Source: an uncultured Lachnospiraceae bacterium (GTDB lineage Bacteria; Bacillota_A; Clostridia; Lachnospirales; Lachnospiraceae). Taken from it: 5,385 bases of DNA. The position numbers were made by a program, and so were the translations under genes. The notes under the pieces were generated by a model. That model worked only from the letters and a program-made list of their open reading frames with translations. It was not told the DNA's origin and searched no databases. The stretch covers positions 1 to 5,385 of the forward strand of contig CADBNA010000099.1 of the NCBI GenBank assembly GCA_902795835.1. Direction: 5' to 3'. Positions 1 through 5,385 of this stretch are shown one piece after another; position 1 is the stretch's first letter; the number at the start of each line of letters is the position of its first letter.

Positions 1-3000
1 ACCTCCTGTGGACGGCAGTTCCACGCCGGAGGAGTTGAGCACCATGATCTGGTAGATCTCGATATCGTTTTCCGTTACCTTTGTGACTCTGAGCGAGCTG
101 CTCCCGTACATTGCTTCCACCATGCCGGTCTCCCGGACATTTATAATGACCGGGCCGGTCAGTCCATCATATCCGGCAGGCGCTGTTGTTTCAAACAAGT
201 AGTATTTTTTGCCTGTTGTCAATGTGCCCAGGTCGAGGTGTCCCAGTGTATCCTGCGCATCGGATGTAACGCCGGTCAAGATCGGGGTCTCGCCTTCCTT
301 TGGCTTTCCGGTCTGCGTATCGATCTGTTCTTCCTTGTAGAGGCTGAAGGCAGCACCTACAAGCGGAACGCCTTCCTGGTACTCCCGACTCGCGTCGTAG
401 CTCTTCTTGATGATGCGCACTGCCTTTGTCGGCGTATTGTAGATCGTTACCGTTACATTATCTGTTTCGGGATCCGTTTCCACCTTTGCCTCGGTCGAAG
501 GAATATCATCAAACACATACTTGTTGTCGGACTCGGAGAATGTAGCCTTCTGGATGGTGACCGGACCCGTCGGATCAATGATCAGACGAATGTAGTAATC
601 GATCTTTTCATAGTTCGCGGGCGTCCCGTTCTCATGCAGATAATAAGTGCCCGGTTTCAGGTCCGTCAGATTGATCTTCGGGATGATCCCGTCTGATCCG
701 GTAACCAGGTTGCCGAATTCGTCCCGCGGATTCAGCGGATAGTAATCCGGCATCGGGTTTCCGTTGTAATCCTCCTTCTCAGGATAGAGCGAGAAGGATA
801 TGCCTTCGACCGCCGCATCGGTGATCGCATCTCTCTTGATCGCCTTCAGACCGAACGGTTTGTTTTTGATCGTTATGGTCGGCATATTGCTGACGGTCGG
901 CTCTGCAACCTGTTTAATGGTGTAATACCCGTCGCTGCTGTCCTGCGGCGATCCATTGACAAATACTACCACTCCGCCGTTTTCATTGCGCACCTTGATC
1001 GTCACCGAGTCGATCAGCGTCTTATGCTGGTACGGCGCCGCGACCTCTGTCAGTGTGTATTCTGTATCGACAGGCAGATACGCCACTGCGATCAGACCGT
1101 CTTCATCGGACGTAAATTTCTTTTTCGAGGAAGGATCACTGGTCTTTTGCAGCGTGAACTTTGCACCTGCCAGCGGCTCGCCGTTCAGGTTGGTTTTGAC
1201 CAGTTTGATGCCGGGCCTGGAGTTGGTGACGGTGTCTGTCTTTGAATTCACGCCGGCAGCCAGTTCTTCCTGACTGAGTGTCTTCCATTTGTAGCTGGCT
1301 GTGTAATGGAAATCTGCAGAATAACCATGGTCATTGGTCTCTCCGCCGGCGATCAGTGTGTCGCCATCCCCGATTCTTTCGATATCACATCCTTCAGGCA
1401 AAATCACCTCACCGGTTTCAGGGTCAACCTGTACGTCGTCTGGGGCGATGATTTCACCATCCTTTCTGATCTGCAGCTCATATACAATATAATCGTTCAG
1501 GTTCTTTCCGGGATCCAGGTCGCGGTAGAACCATCTTATGGATGTCTCTGTTTCCCCAAGCTGGCGGAGGGAGTGAGGCTTCATGGTCAGCGTTTCCTGT
1601 CCGGTTTCGTCTTTGTCTTTGATAAACACAGCGAAGTAGATGGGATCGTGGGTCTCCATAAAGTCTTTATCCGCCCAGTTCTTCTTGACGTTGATGCCGT
1701 ATCCGTGCTGGTTGTTGGCTATCACGCCCTCATCCTTGCCGTTGATTACGCCCCAGTTCTCATCTTCTCCCTGCGGGACAGGCTGATCGACACGTTCATA
1801 GTCGATCAGGTTGTATCCGGACGGGATCTCGTCATCGCGCTCGATGACCTGGAACGGCGTTCCGTTCATCAGCCCGGGAACCTCAACAGTATACCCGATC
1901 GGGATCTTGTCCGCAGCGCCTCCGGGGGACGTGGCGAATGTTGCGTTTTCCTTCTCGCTCTTCCACTCTCCGGGCGGGACCACATCGCTGAGCTGGTCAA
2001 AGTCCGTCTTGCCTGTCGATACGAAGCGTTGCTGAGTGTAACTGTAAATACAGTATTCCCCTGCAGGATTCTTCACGTGGTATTTTCCTGTGTTATATGC
2101 GATGTATTTACCCTCTGCGTTCTTGCCGACAAAGATTCTGAAACAGAACAGGGTGCTGTCTTGTTCCGCTGTGATGGCGCCTGTTTTATTTGATGTCTCC
2201 CAGACTTTCTTGGTGATCCTGAGCGCGTGCTGCGCATTCGTCCGGACATGGTTGTCATATATGACCTTCTTGCACTGCGCTACCGTCTTCTCCTGGGTTT
2301 TATAATCCCTGCGTTCGGGGTCTGTGCCGGGCACCACAGTGCCGGTCACCAGGTCCCCATTGATCCTGACCTGATCGTAGGTCTCTGTGTCCATGCCGCA
2401 CTCAACAATGTAGTACTCGATATCCTCATCGGGAAGTTCGATGGCTGCAGTCTGCCCCGCTTTCAGGAAGAATACATTCGGATAAGTCTTGCCGCCTGCC
2501 GAATAACTGGACCGGTATTTGATGGCATCACCGGTCGTGTTGTCCTTCACACTGAACCCACCATCGATTGGTTCAAACTCATTATTCATTTTGTTCTTAT
2601 AATAGATCTGGTACGGGAATTCTGTATCCGGATTGATGCTCTCTACGCCGCTCACCTGTTTTTCAAGAAGGACCTCTCCTTCCTTGTACGGCGCCAGATT
2701 GAAGCGCATATGGAGGTTCGACGCACCGGCGCCGCGTTCCAGATAGAACATACGCATCGTATGGCCCGAATAGTCCTTGAAGACGGTTTTGATCGGATTT
2801 CCATCTGAATCTTCCAGGGTAGGACTTTCCTTGAAAATGCCGTCCAGCCATTCCGTGATCTCCTGTTCGCTCGCGGTCGGATGCTCTTCCAGATAAGCTT
2901 CCTTAAACAATTCACGCAGATTTGTCTTCGTATTTTTGACGACCACCTCGCCTGTCCTGAAGTTGATGCTTCCGTCAAGGGCGGAATGGATGCCGCCGAG

Positions 3001-5385
3001 ATCCAGAATCAGTTTGTCGTCAATGTAGAACCAGAAGTCATCGTCTCCCGAGAACTCAAAGATCAGATCATGGCCCCAGGCGTCGAGACCGCTGGTGGTC
3101 TGCATGAATTTGGCCGACATCTCCACGCCGAAGAAATGGTCCGCATATGTATGGATGTCTCCATTCCTCTTATAAGGAATGTTGTACATCTGCTCGCCCT
3201 TTCTGGGATCCAGCGGCGAGAGTGGGACAGCTGTCTGCGTGCTGGAATGCATGTCCATTTCATTGGTATTCGGGGAGTAAGAATTATGGATAAAGACCTT
3301 ATTGCCTTCTTCATCCGTATCCCAGTGTCCCAGATCATTGTATGGCAGGAACTGACCATGCTGCAGGGTGTACTTGTTGGACTCGTCTGTTGTGCCCAGT
3401 TCCTCGTATACGACAAAATCTCCAATTCCATAGGTGCCGCCGTCCGGTCGTTCCTCGCCGATCCATCCATCATTCTCATCCCAGATCAGATGGGCGAAGT
3501 TCTGCGTGGAGTCGTACTCGAAATACCCGGTCTCTTTATAAGTACTGGTCAGGAACTGATGGTTGGTTTCCAGCGCATTGTTGAACAGCTGTCCAAGGGA
3601 AACTCCGGTCAAGGTTGCCATCGGATAGTCCCCCGTAATATTTCTCTCCAACAGACCAGTGGTCGGTCGGTCTACGACAAATGGCGTGTCGCCGACCACC
3701 GCGCTCATTTCATTCGAACGGTAATCTCCGGTAGTCGTTCCATCACCGTAGTCCTGTATTTTTACGCTGATCTTGAAATCACTGTTGTCCACTGTTTCGA
3801 CATCTGTCAGATCGTCCTGCGATTCTTGTTTCTTCATTACAGCGAAATAGAATGTGTCCGCCTTGGCGAGAGGAGCCGGAATGATCTGCCAGTGATCCTG
3901 TTTCTGGACGTACATTGAGGCGTAGTCATAATAGGGATCATCCCACGCAATCACTGTCGTGTAGTACTGGCCGTTACGGCGTCCGTTCAGGTTCAGGCCG
4001 ATCTTGTCGTCGGAAAGAAGCGGATTTTCGGTGTTGGAAATCTGCGGCGCGATGTATTTGCCCGTATAGTTGTTCTGCAGTTCATAGTAGTAGGTCGGCT
4101 TTCCCTCATCGTTCGTATACTCTGTGAAATTCCAGAGCATCGTATTGATTCTGCTGCCGACCCAGGCAATCCTGTCTCCGCTGGCATAGCCTTTGATCAG
4201 GAAGCCGTCATAATCCATGATGTAATAATCATACTGTTTCGTATCGTCGTTCCAGACACGCGTGTAGATCACGATCTGGTCGCCGTCCTTCACATCATAA
4301 TCGATCGTCCCGTCAGCGCCGATCTCACCGGACACGCTGACTTTTTCCGCTGTGTAGGTGACGAAGTCTTCTTCCGTCAGGCTCGACAGTTCCGCCAGAT
4401 TCATCCAGTAGACTTTATTGTTCGCATTGTTTGTGACTGTGGCCCGCGTGAAATTGCCGTTGTTCAGGCACAGCGCCTCATTTCCGCAGGTGAACATATA
4501 CTTATTCTTGAAGCTTCCCGTTCCGCTCTTGACGGAGATTTTGCAGTTATCATCCGGTTCATTCACCAGAGACACACCGGCGCTGGTGATCTTGAGATAT
4601 TTGCCTGACGAGGACGTGATATAGTACTGGTCTCCGCCGATCGACTGGAACGTCCACATTTCTATGCTGCTGTCCTTCGCGACAAAGACAGTCTCCGTAC
4701 GGCCGACAGGCTCCGTGCGGACCGTCATCGAAAAGCCTTTGAGTCTTGTATTGCTGCTCACTGCTGTGGCCAGCATGCCTGTCCCGGAGACAGAATCACT
4801 GTTATTGAGGATCCCATAGGATTTGCCGTCGAGATTGTACGGGTCGTTGCCGTAAGGCTTTGTCAGTATGATCTTGTTTGCGGTGGCAGGATTCGACACA
4901 TTTCCGATAAAACCGTTCGTGTTATAGCTCCAGGCGCACTTCCTGTTGTTCGACCAGAGATTGTAGATATAGAACGTGCCCTCGCCGGAATGATTCTGTA
5001 CTGTGAACGCCGTTCTGTCAGCCTCATCCTCTGAGAAAGCGAAGGCGTTGCTTTGATTGGTCATGCAGACATATTTCTTCTGGTTCTCGTCATCCAGCAC
5101 GTAAATGTAGTATTTGCCTTCCCCTTCTGCCTGCTCGAAATAGTACAGCGCGGCGGAGCCGATGTCCGATGCATTCGTCTTTTCAATATAATTGCCATTC
5201 AGGCTGTCCTTGAAATAGAACCTGCCGTTGTTATTGTCGATGGAAACATAGAAGCCTTCCCCATCCAGTCCGTCGATGCCGACCTCCGTATCGAGCGGCG
5301 TCGTCGTGACGACTGCGTACACGGAGAATCCGTCAGTCTCAAAGGTCACGGCGCTTTCCATTTTCTTCGTGTCGGACTTGCCCAC
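1..5385 (-). CDS. Giant LPXTG-anchored surface protein with fibro-slime and Cna-B/SpaA domains (partial at both ends)
   Basis: This single minus-strand frame holds 1,795 codons without a stop and fills the window, so the mature fragment alone is roughly 200 kDa. Neither the start codon nor the stop codon is present. Residues are numbered here from the codon at 5383-5385. The order is: beta-domain tail (1-35), three aromatic-rich putative beta-trefoil modules (36-515), linker (516-575), fibro-slime domain (576-897), six Ig-like domains with Lys/Glu/Asn isopeptide triads (901-1787), and an LPSTG sortase motif (1790-1794). Known members of this class are secreted, then joined to peptidoglycan by sortase, and many act as adhesins. 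That this one binds host or plant-fibre glycans is inference from the lectin-like head. A hydrophobic segment and basic tail should follow just past base 1, and a signal peptide should lie past 5385. No pilin motif of the YPKN type was seen, so an anchored monomer or tip/ancillary pilin is more likely than a shaft pilin. I do not recognise a named gene. Confidence 0.95.
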   Translation of the reverse strand, partial: MGKSDTKKMESAVTFETDGFSVYAVVTTTPLDTEVGIDGLDGEGFYVSIDNNNGRFYFKDSLNGNYIEKTNASDIGSAALYYFEQAEGEGKYYIYVLDDENQKKYVCMTNQSNAFAFSEDEADRTAFTVQNHSGEGTFYIYNLWSNNRKCAWSYNTNGFIGNVSNPATANKIILTKPYGNDPYNLDGKSYGILNNSDSVSGTGMLATAVSSNTRLKGFSMTVRTEPVGRTETVFVAKDSSIEMWTFQSIGGDQYYITSSSGKYLKITSAGVSLVNEPDDNCKISVKSGTGSFKNKYMFTCGNEALCLNNGNFTRATVTNNANNKVYWMNLAELSSLTEEDFVTYTAEKVSVSGEIGADGTIDYDVKDGDQIVIYTRVWNDDTKQYDYYIMDYDGFLIKGYASGDRIAWVGSRINTMLWNFTEYTNDEGKPTYYYELQNNYTGKYIAPQISNTENPLLSDDKIGLNLNGRRNGQYYTTVIAWDDPYYDYASMYVQKQDHWQIIPAPLAKADTFYFAVMKKQESQDDLTDVETVDNSDFKISVKIQDYGDGTTTGDYRSNEMSAVVGDTPFVVDRPTTGLLERNITGDYPMATLTGVSLGQLFNNALETNHQFLTSTYKETGYFEYDSTQNFAHLIWDENDGWIGEERPDGGTYGIGDFVVYEELGTTDESNKYTLQHGQFLPYNDLGHWDTDEEGNKVFIHNSYSPNTNEMDMHSSTQTAVPLSPLDPRKGEQMYNIPYKRNGDIHTYADHFFGVEMSAKFMQTTSGLDAWGHDLIFEFSGDDDFWFYIDDKLILDLGGIHSALDGSINFRTGEVVVKNTKTNLRELFKEAYLEEHPTASEQEITEWLDGIFKESPTLEDSDGNPIKTVFKDYSGHTMRMFYLERGAGASNLHMRFNLAPYKEGEVLLEKQVSGVESINPDTEFPYQIYYKNKMNNEFEPIDGGFSVKDNTTGDAIKYRSSYSAGGKTYPNVFFLKAGQTAAIELPDEDIEYYIVECGMDTETYDQVRINGDLVTGTVVPGTDPERRDYKTQEKTVAQCKKVIYDNHVRTNAQHALRITKKVWETSNKTGAITAEQDSTLFCFRIFVGKNAEGKYIAYNTGKYHVKNPAGEYCIYSYTQQRFVSTGKTDFDQLSDVVPPGEWKSEKENATFATSPGGAADKIPIGYTVEVPGLMNGTPFQVIERDDEIPSGYNLIDYERVDQPVPQGEDENWGVINGKDEGVIANNQHGYGINVKKNWADKDFMETHDPIYFAVFIKDKDETGQETLTMKPHSLRQLGETETSIRWFYRDLDPGKNLNDYIVYELQIRKDGEIIAPDDVQVDPETGEVILPEGCDIERIGDGDTLIAGGETNDHGYSADFHYTASYKWKTLSQEELAAGVNSKTDTVTNSRPGIKLVKTNLNGEPLAGAKFTLQKTSDPSSKKKFTSDEDGLIAVAYLPVDTEYTLTEVAAPYQHKTLIDSVTIKVRNENGGVVVFVNGSPQDSSDGYYTIKQVAEPTVSNMPTITIKNKPFGLKAIKRDAITDAAVEGISFSLYPEKEDYNGNPMPDYYPLNPRDEFGNLVTGSDGIIPKINLTDLKPGTYYLHENGTPANYEKIDYYIRLIIDPTGPVTIQKATFSESDNKYVFDDIPSTEAKVETDPETDNVTVTIYNTPTKAVRIIKKSYDASREYQEGVPLVGAAFSLYKEEQIDTQTGKPKEGETPILTGVTSDAQDTLGHLDLGTLTTGKKYYLFETTAPAGYDGLTGPVIINVRETGMVEAMYGSSSLRVTKVTENDIEIYQIMVLNSSGVELPSTGG
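4..18 (-). other. LPSTG sortase sorting motif
   Basis: Residues 1790-1794 read LPSTG and are followed by Gly, the last codon in the window. It sits six residues after the predicted bond-forming Asn of the final SpaA domain, exactly where the sorting signal belongs. Sortase would cut between Thr and Gly and attach the protein to the cell wall. The hydrophobic segment and basic tail that complete the signal are outside the window, so the call rests on motif and position. Confidence 0.85.
25..420 (-). other. SpaA-type domain 6, wall-proximal (residues 1656-1787)
   Basis: VRIIKKSYD (1656-1664) forms the first strand, followed by PLVGAAFSLYK (1674-1684). KKYYLFETTAPAGY (1726-1739) is the classic SpaA Glu strand, with E1732 as the catalytic residue. 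The closing strand YQIMVLNSSGVELP (1778-1791) gives N1784. K1660 or K1661 is the likely bond partner. This is the last folded unit before the sortase signal, the usual place for such a domain in wall-anchored proteins. Confidence 0.85.
421..852 (-). other. SpaA-type domain 5 (residues 1512-1655)
   Basis: The first strand LKAIKRDAITDAAVEGISFSL runs 1513-1533. A GSDGII (1563-1568) turn precedes LKPGTYYLHENGTP (1576-1589), where E1585 takes the catalytic place. The closing strand VTVTIYNTPTK (1644-1654) supplies N1650, with K1517 as its probable partner. A loop of about 25 residues after the first strand (EKEDYNGNPMPDYYP and beyond) is longer than in domain 4. Confidence 0.8.
853..1215 (-). other. 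SpaA-type prealbumin-like domain 4 (residues 1391-1511)
   Basis: IKLVKTNLNGEPLAGAKFTL (1393-1412) is a textbook SpaA first strand with the 'G-x-P-L-x-G-A-x-F' turn. SDEDGLIAV (1426-1434) and YTLTEVAAP (1443-1451) follow, with E1447 in the catalytic position. The domain closes with TITIKNKPFG (1503-1512). The predicted bond is K1397 to N1508. Such domains stiffen sortase-anchored adhesins and pilins. Confidence 0.88.
1216..1704 (-). other. Cna-B-type domain 3 (residues 1228-1390)
   Basis: The opening GYGINVKKNWAD (1228-1239) is the typical first strand of a Cna protein B-type repeat (K-x-W-x-D). It is followed by IYFAVFI (1249-1255), IRWFYRDLDPGKN (1283-1295) and NDYIVYEL (1297-1304), then ends in DTVTNSRPG (1384-1392). 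K1234 or K1235, E1303 and N1388 fit an isopeptide triad. The last strand runs directly into the next domain with no linker, as expected for a rigid stalk. Confidence 0.75.
1705..2229 (-). other. Ig-like isopeptide-type domain 2 (residues 1053-1227)
   Basis: It starts with the strand HALRITKKVWE (1053-1063), then TLFCFRIFVG (1078-1087), and carries FQVIERDDEIPSGY (1178-1191), where E1182 sits in the usual Glu position of a Cna-B domain followed by a P-x-GY turn. It ends at GVIANNQHG (1220-1228). K1059 or K1060 with N1224 or N1225 are the likely bond partners. At about 175 residues it is longer than a typical SpaA domain, with the extra length between the second strand and the Glu strand. C1081 and C1112 could form a disulfide. 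Confidence 0.6.
2242..2685 (-). other. Ig-like isopeptide-type domain 1 (residues 901-1048)
   Basis: The first strand is VLLEKQVSG (905-913), followed by FPYQIYY (923-929), a FFLKAGQTAAIELP strand pair (972-985) and YYIVE (991-995). It ends at KKVIYDNHV (1039-1047). This layout matches pilin-type Cna-B or FctA-like domains, which form an internal Lys-Asn bond helped by a Glu. K909, E995 and N1045 are the best candidates. Two cysteines, C996 and C1038, lie next to the catalytic Glu strand and the final strand and could pair. Exact family assignment is uncertain. Confidence 0.65.
2695..3660 (-). other. Fibro-slime (PA14-like) domain (residues 576-897)
   Basis: The diagnostic core is the strand FEFSGDDDFWFYIDDKLILD (776-795), followed by LGGIH (796-800). 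This matches the fibro-slime family signature, in which a DDDFW-x-(F/Y)-(V/I)-D-(G/D)-K strand pair is followed by L-D-L-G-G-x-H. Upstream are the expected elements of the family: FFGVEMSAKF (751-760) and the flexible HNSYSPNT region (700-707). Downstream, a probably helical insert (about 822-853, with LRELFKEAYLEEH) precedes the closing strands HTMRMFYLERGAGASNLHMRF (875-895). The acidic cluster D781-D783 and D789-D790 may bind calcium, as in PA14 domains; that is inference. The family occurs in Fibrobacter and Clostridia surface proteins and in slime-mould secreted proteins. Its ligand here is unknown. Confidence 0.88.
3661..3840 (-). other. Acidic linker before the fibro-slime domain (residues 516-575)
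   Basis: Residues 520-535 are polar and acidic (QESQDDLTDVETVDNS). One strand pair follows, DFKISVKIQDYG (536-547), and then a stretch ending VVDRPTTG (570-577). The segment lacks the motifs of either neighbour and probably joins the head modules to the fibro-slime domain. The strand DFKISVKIQDYG could instead close the preceding module. Confidence 0.35.
3841..4380 (-). other. Third aromatic-rich module, function unknown (residues 336-515)
   Basis: This stretch is unusually rich in Tyr and Trp, with clusters such as YDYYIMDYDGF (384-394) and DDPYYDYASMY (482-492). It contains LWNF (417-420), then YYYEL (432-436), then TGKYIAP (441-447), the same order as the W-x-F ... YY ... GKY motif of the preceding module. 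A region of exposed aromatic residues fits sugar binding, but no known family can be named with confidence. It ends with FYFAVMKK (512-519), a strand that leads into the linker before the fibro-slime domain. Confidence 0.4.
4381..4860 (-). other. Second putative ricin-like module (residues 176-335)
   Basis: This stretch opens with NLDGKSYGI (184-192), and a stretch of this kind often introduces a new beta module in related surface proteins. Its centre carries MWTFQSIGGDQYYITS (243-258) followed by SGKYLKI (260-266). The order W-x-F, then Tyr-Tyr-x, then Gly-Lys-Tyr-Leu resembles the strand pattern of ricin-type beta-trefoil lectins. A further unit follows at KNKYMFTC ... ALCLNNG (293-310), about 42 residues later. 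Three cysteines are present (C281, C300, C306). The lectin-like call is inference from motif order and spacing; overall similarity to classical ricin domains is weak. Confidence 0.4.
4861..5280 (-). other. Putative beta-trefoil module with three 46-residue repeats (residues 36-175)
   Basis: Three units begin with the same signature: GEGFYVS at 42-48, GEGKYYIY at 88-95 and GEGTFYIY at 134-141. The spacing is exactly 46 residues both times. Each unit continues with a short turn rich in Asn/Asp and another aromatic strand, for example KKYVCM (103-108) and RKCAWS (148-153). Three similar 40-50-residue beta units are the hallmark of a beta-trefoil fold, as in ricin-B and fascin-like domains. The repeat is visible; the fold is inferred. 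Two cysteines (C107 and C150) sit at comparable positions in repeats 2 and 3. A carbohydrate-binding role is possible but unproven. Confidence 0.5.
5281..5385 (-). other. C-terminal end of an upstream beta-rich domain (residues 1-35)
   Basis: Residues 1-35 include the stretch VTFETDGFSVYAVV (13-26), which reads like the last two strands of a small extracellular beta domain. Similar 'FETD-x-FS-x-Y' endings are common in repeated domains of Clostridia surface proteins; that is recollection, not a search result. The rest of the domain lies outside the window, so the protein is longer at its N-terminus than shown. Confidence 0.4.

Noticed and set aside
238..696. Plus-strand open frame of 152 codons
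   Set aside because: It is antisense to SpaA domains 5 and 6, whose first strands, Glu strands and closing Asn strands are plain on the minus strand.
1306..2193. Plus-strand open frame of 295 codons
   Set aside because: It is also an in-register antisense shadow, here of stalk domains 2 and 3. The minus-strand reading has clear Cna-B motifs, while this one has none and no convincing ribosome binding site.
2227..2808. Plus-strand open frame of 193 codons
   Set aside because: It is antisense in codon register to stalk domain 1 and the end of the fibro-slime domain, and shows no family motif.
2652..3479. Minus-strand open frames of 108 and 138 codons in a different register
   Set aside because: They overlap the fibro-slime coding sequence out of frame. 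Their translations are rich in Arg, Ser and Met with no domain, as expected of shifted readings.
2881..3918. Plus-strand open frame of 345 codons
   Set aside because: It lies antisense to the fibro-slime domain and neighbouring sequence, in codon register with the real gene. Such frames stay open because the sense gene rarely uses TTA, CTA or TCA codons. The translation shows no recognisable domain.
1..5385. Possible frameshift or fusion of separate genes in so long a frame
   Set aside because: Every codon was read through in one frame. Domain boundaries join without stops or register changes, and the order from head to stalk to LPSTG is coherent.
1..5385. CRISPR array, tRNA, rRNA, transposon ends or internal promoter/terminator
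   Set aside because: No direct-repeat array, structural RNA signature or inverted-repeat end stood out, and the entire window is accounted for by coding sequence.

Overview
The whole window is the inside of one very large protein-coding gene on the minus strand. Reading the complement in register with base 5385 gives 1,795 consecutive sense codons with no stop. Both ends are open: the start codon and signal peptide lie beyond 5385, and the last residues and stop codon lie beyond base 1. No intergenic DNA, RNA gene, repeat array or mobile element is visible. The product is a sortase-anchored surface protein of a Gram-positive bacterium. The domain mix (fibro-slime domain, stacked Cna-B/SpaA domains, LPSTG signal) and roughly balanced base composition suggest a gut- or rumen-type Clostridia/Lachnospiraceae-like Bacillota. 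That placement is inference; there is no phylogenetic marker here.

Layout from N- to C-terminus, which is right to left on the given strand. (1) The tail of an upstream beta domain, residues 1-35. (2) An aromatic-rich region, residues 36-515, made of three modules. The first contains three copies of a GEG-(x)-aromatic-Tyr motif spaced exactly 46 residues apart. The second and third carry a Trp-x-Phe ... Tyr-Tyr ... Gly-Lys-Tyr motif that resembles ricin-type beta-trefoil lectin repeats. (3) A fibro-slime (PA14-like) domain, about residues 576-897, with a clear GDDDFWFYIDDK core. (4) Six consecutive Ig-like Cna-B/SpaA-type domains, residues 901-1787, each with a plausible Lys/Glu/Asn isopeptide triad. 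(5) An LPSTGG sortase signal whose final Gly codon is the last codon of the window.

The likely working model is a cell-wall-anchored adhesin. The six covalently stiffened domains would form a stalk that holds a fibro-slime domain and several putative lectin-like modules away from the wall. The ligand cannot be read from the sequence. The most interesting points are the 46-residue periodic repeat, the putative tandem lectin-like head, and cysteines that fall mostly in domain-matched pairs in a protein class that usually avoids cysteine.
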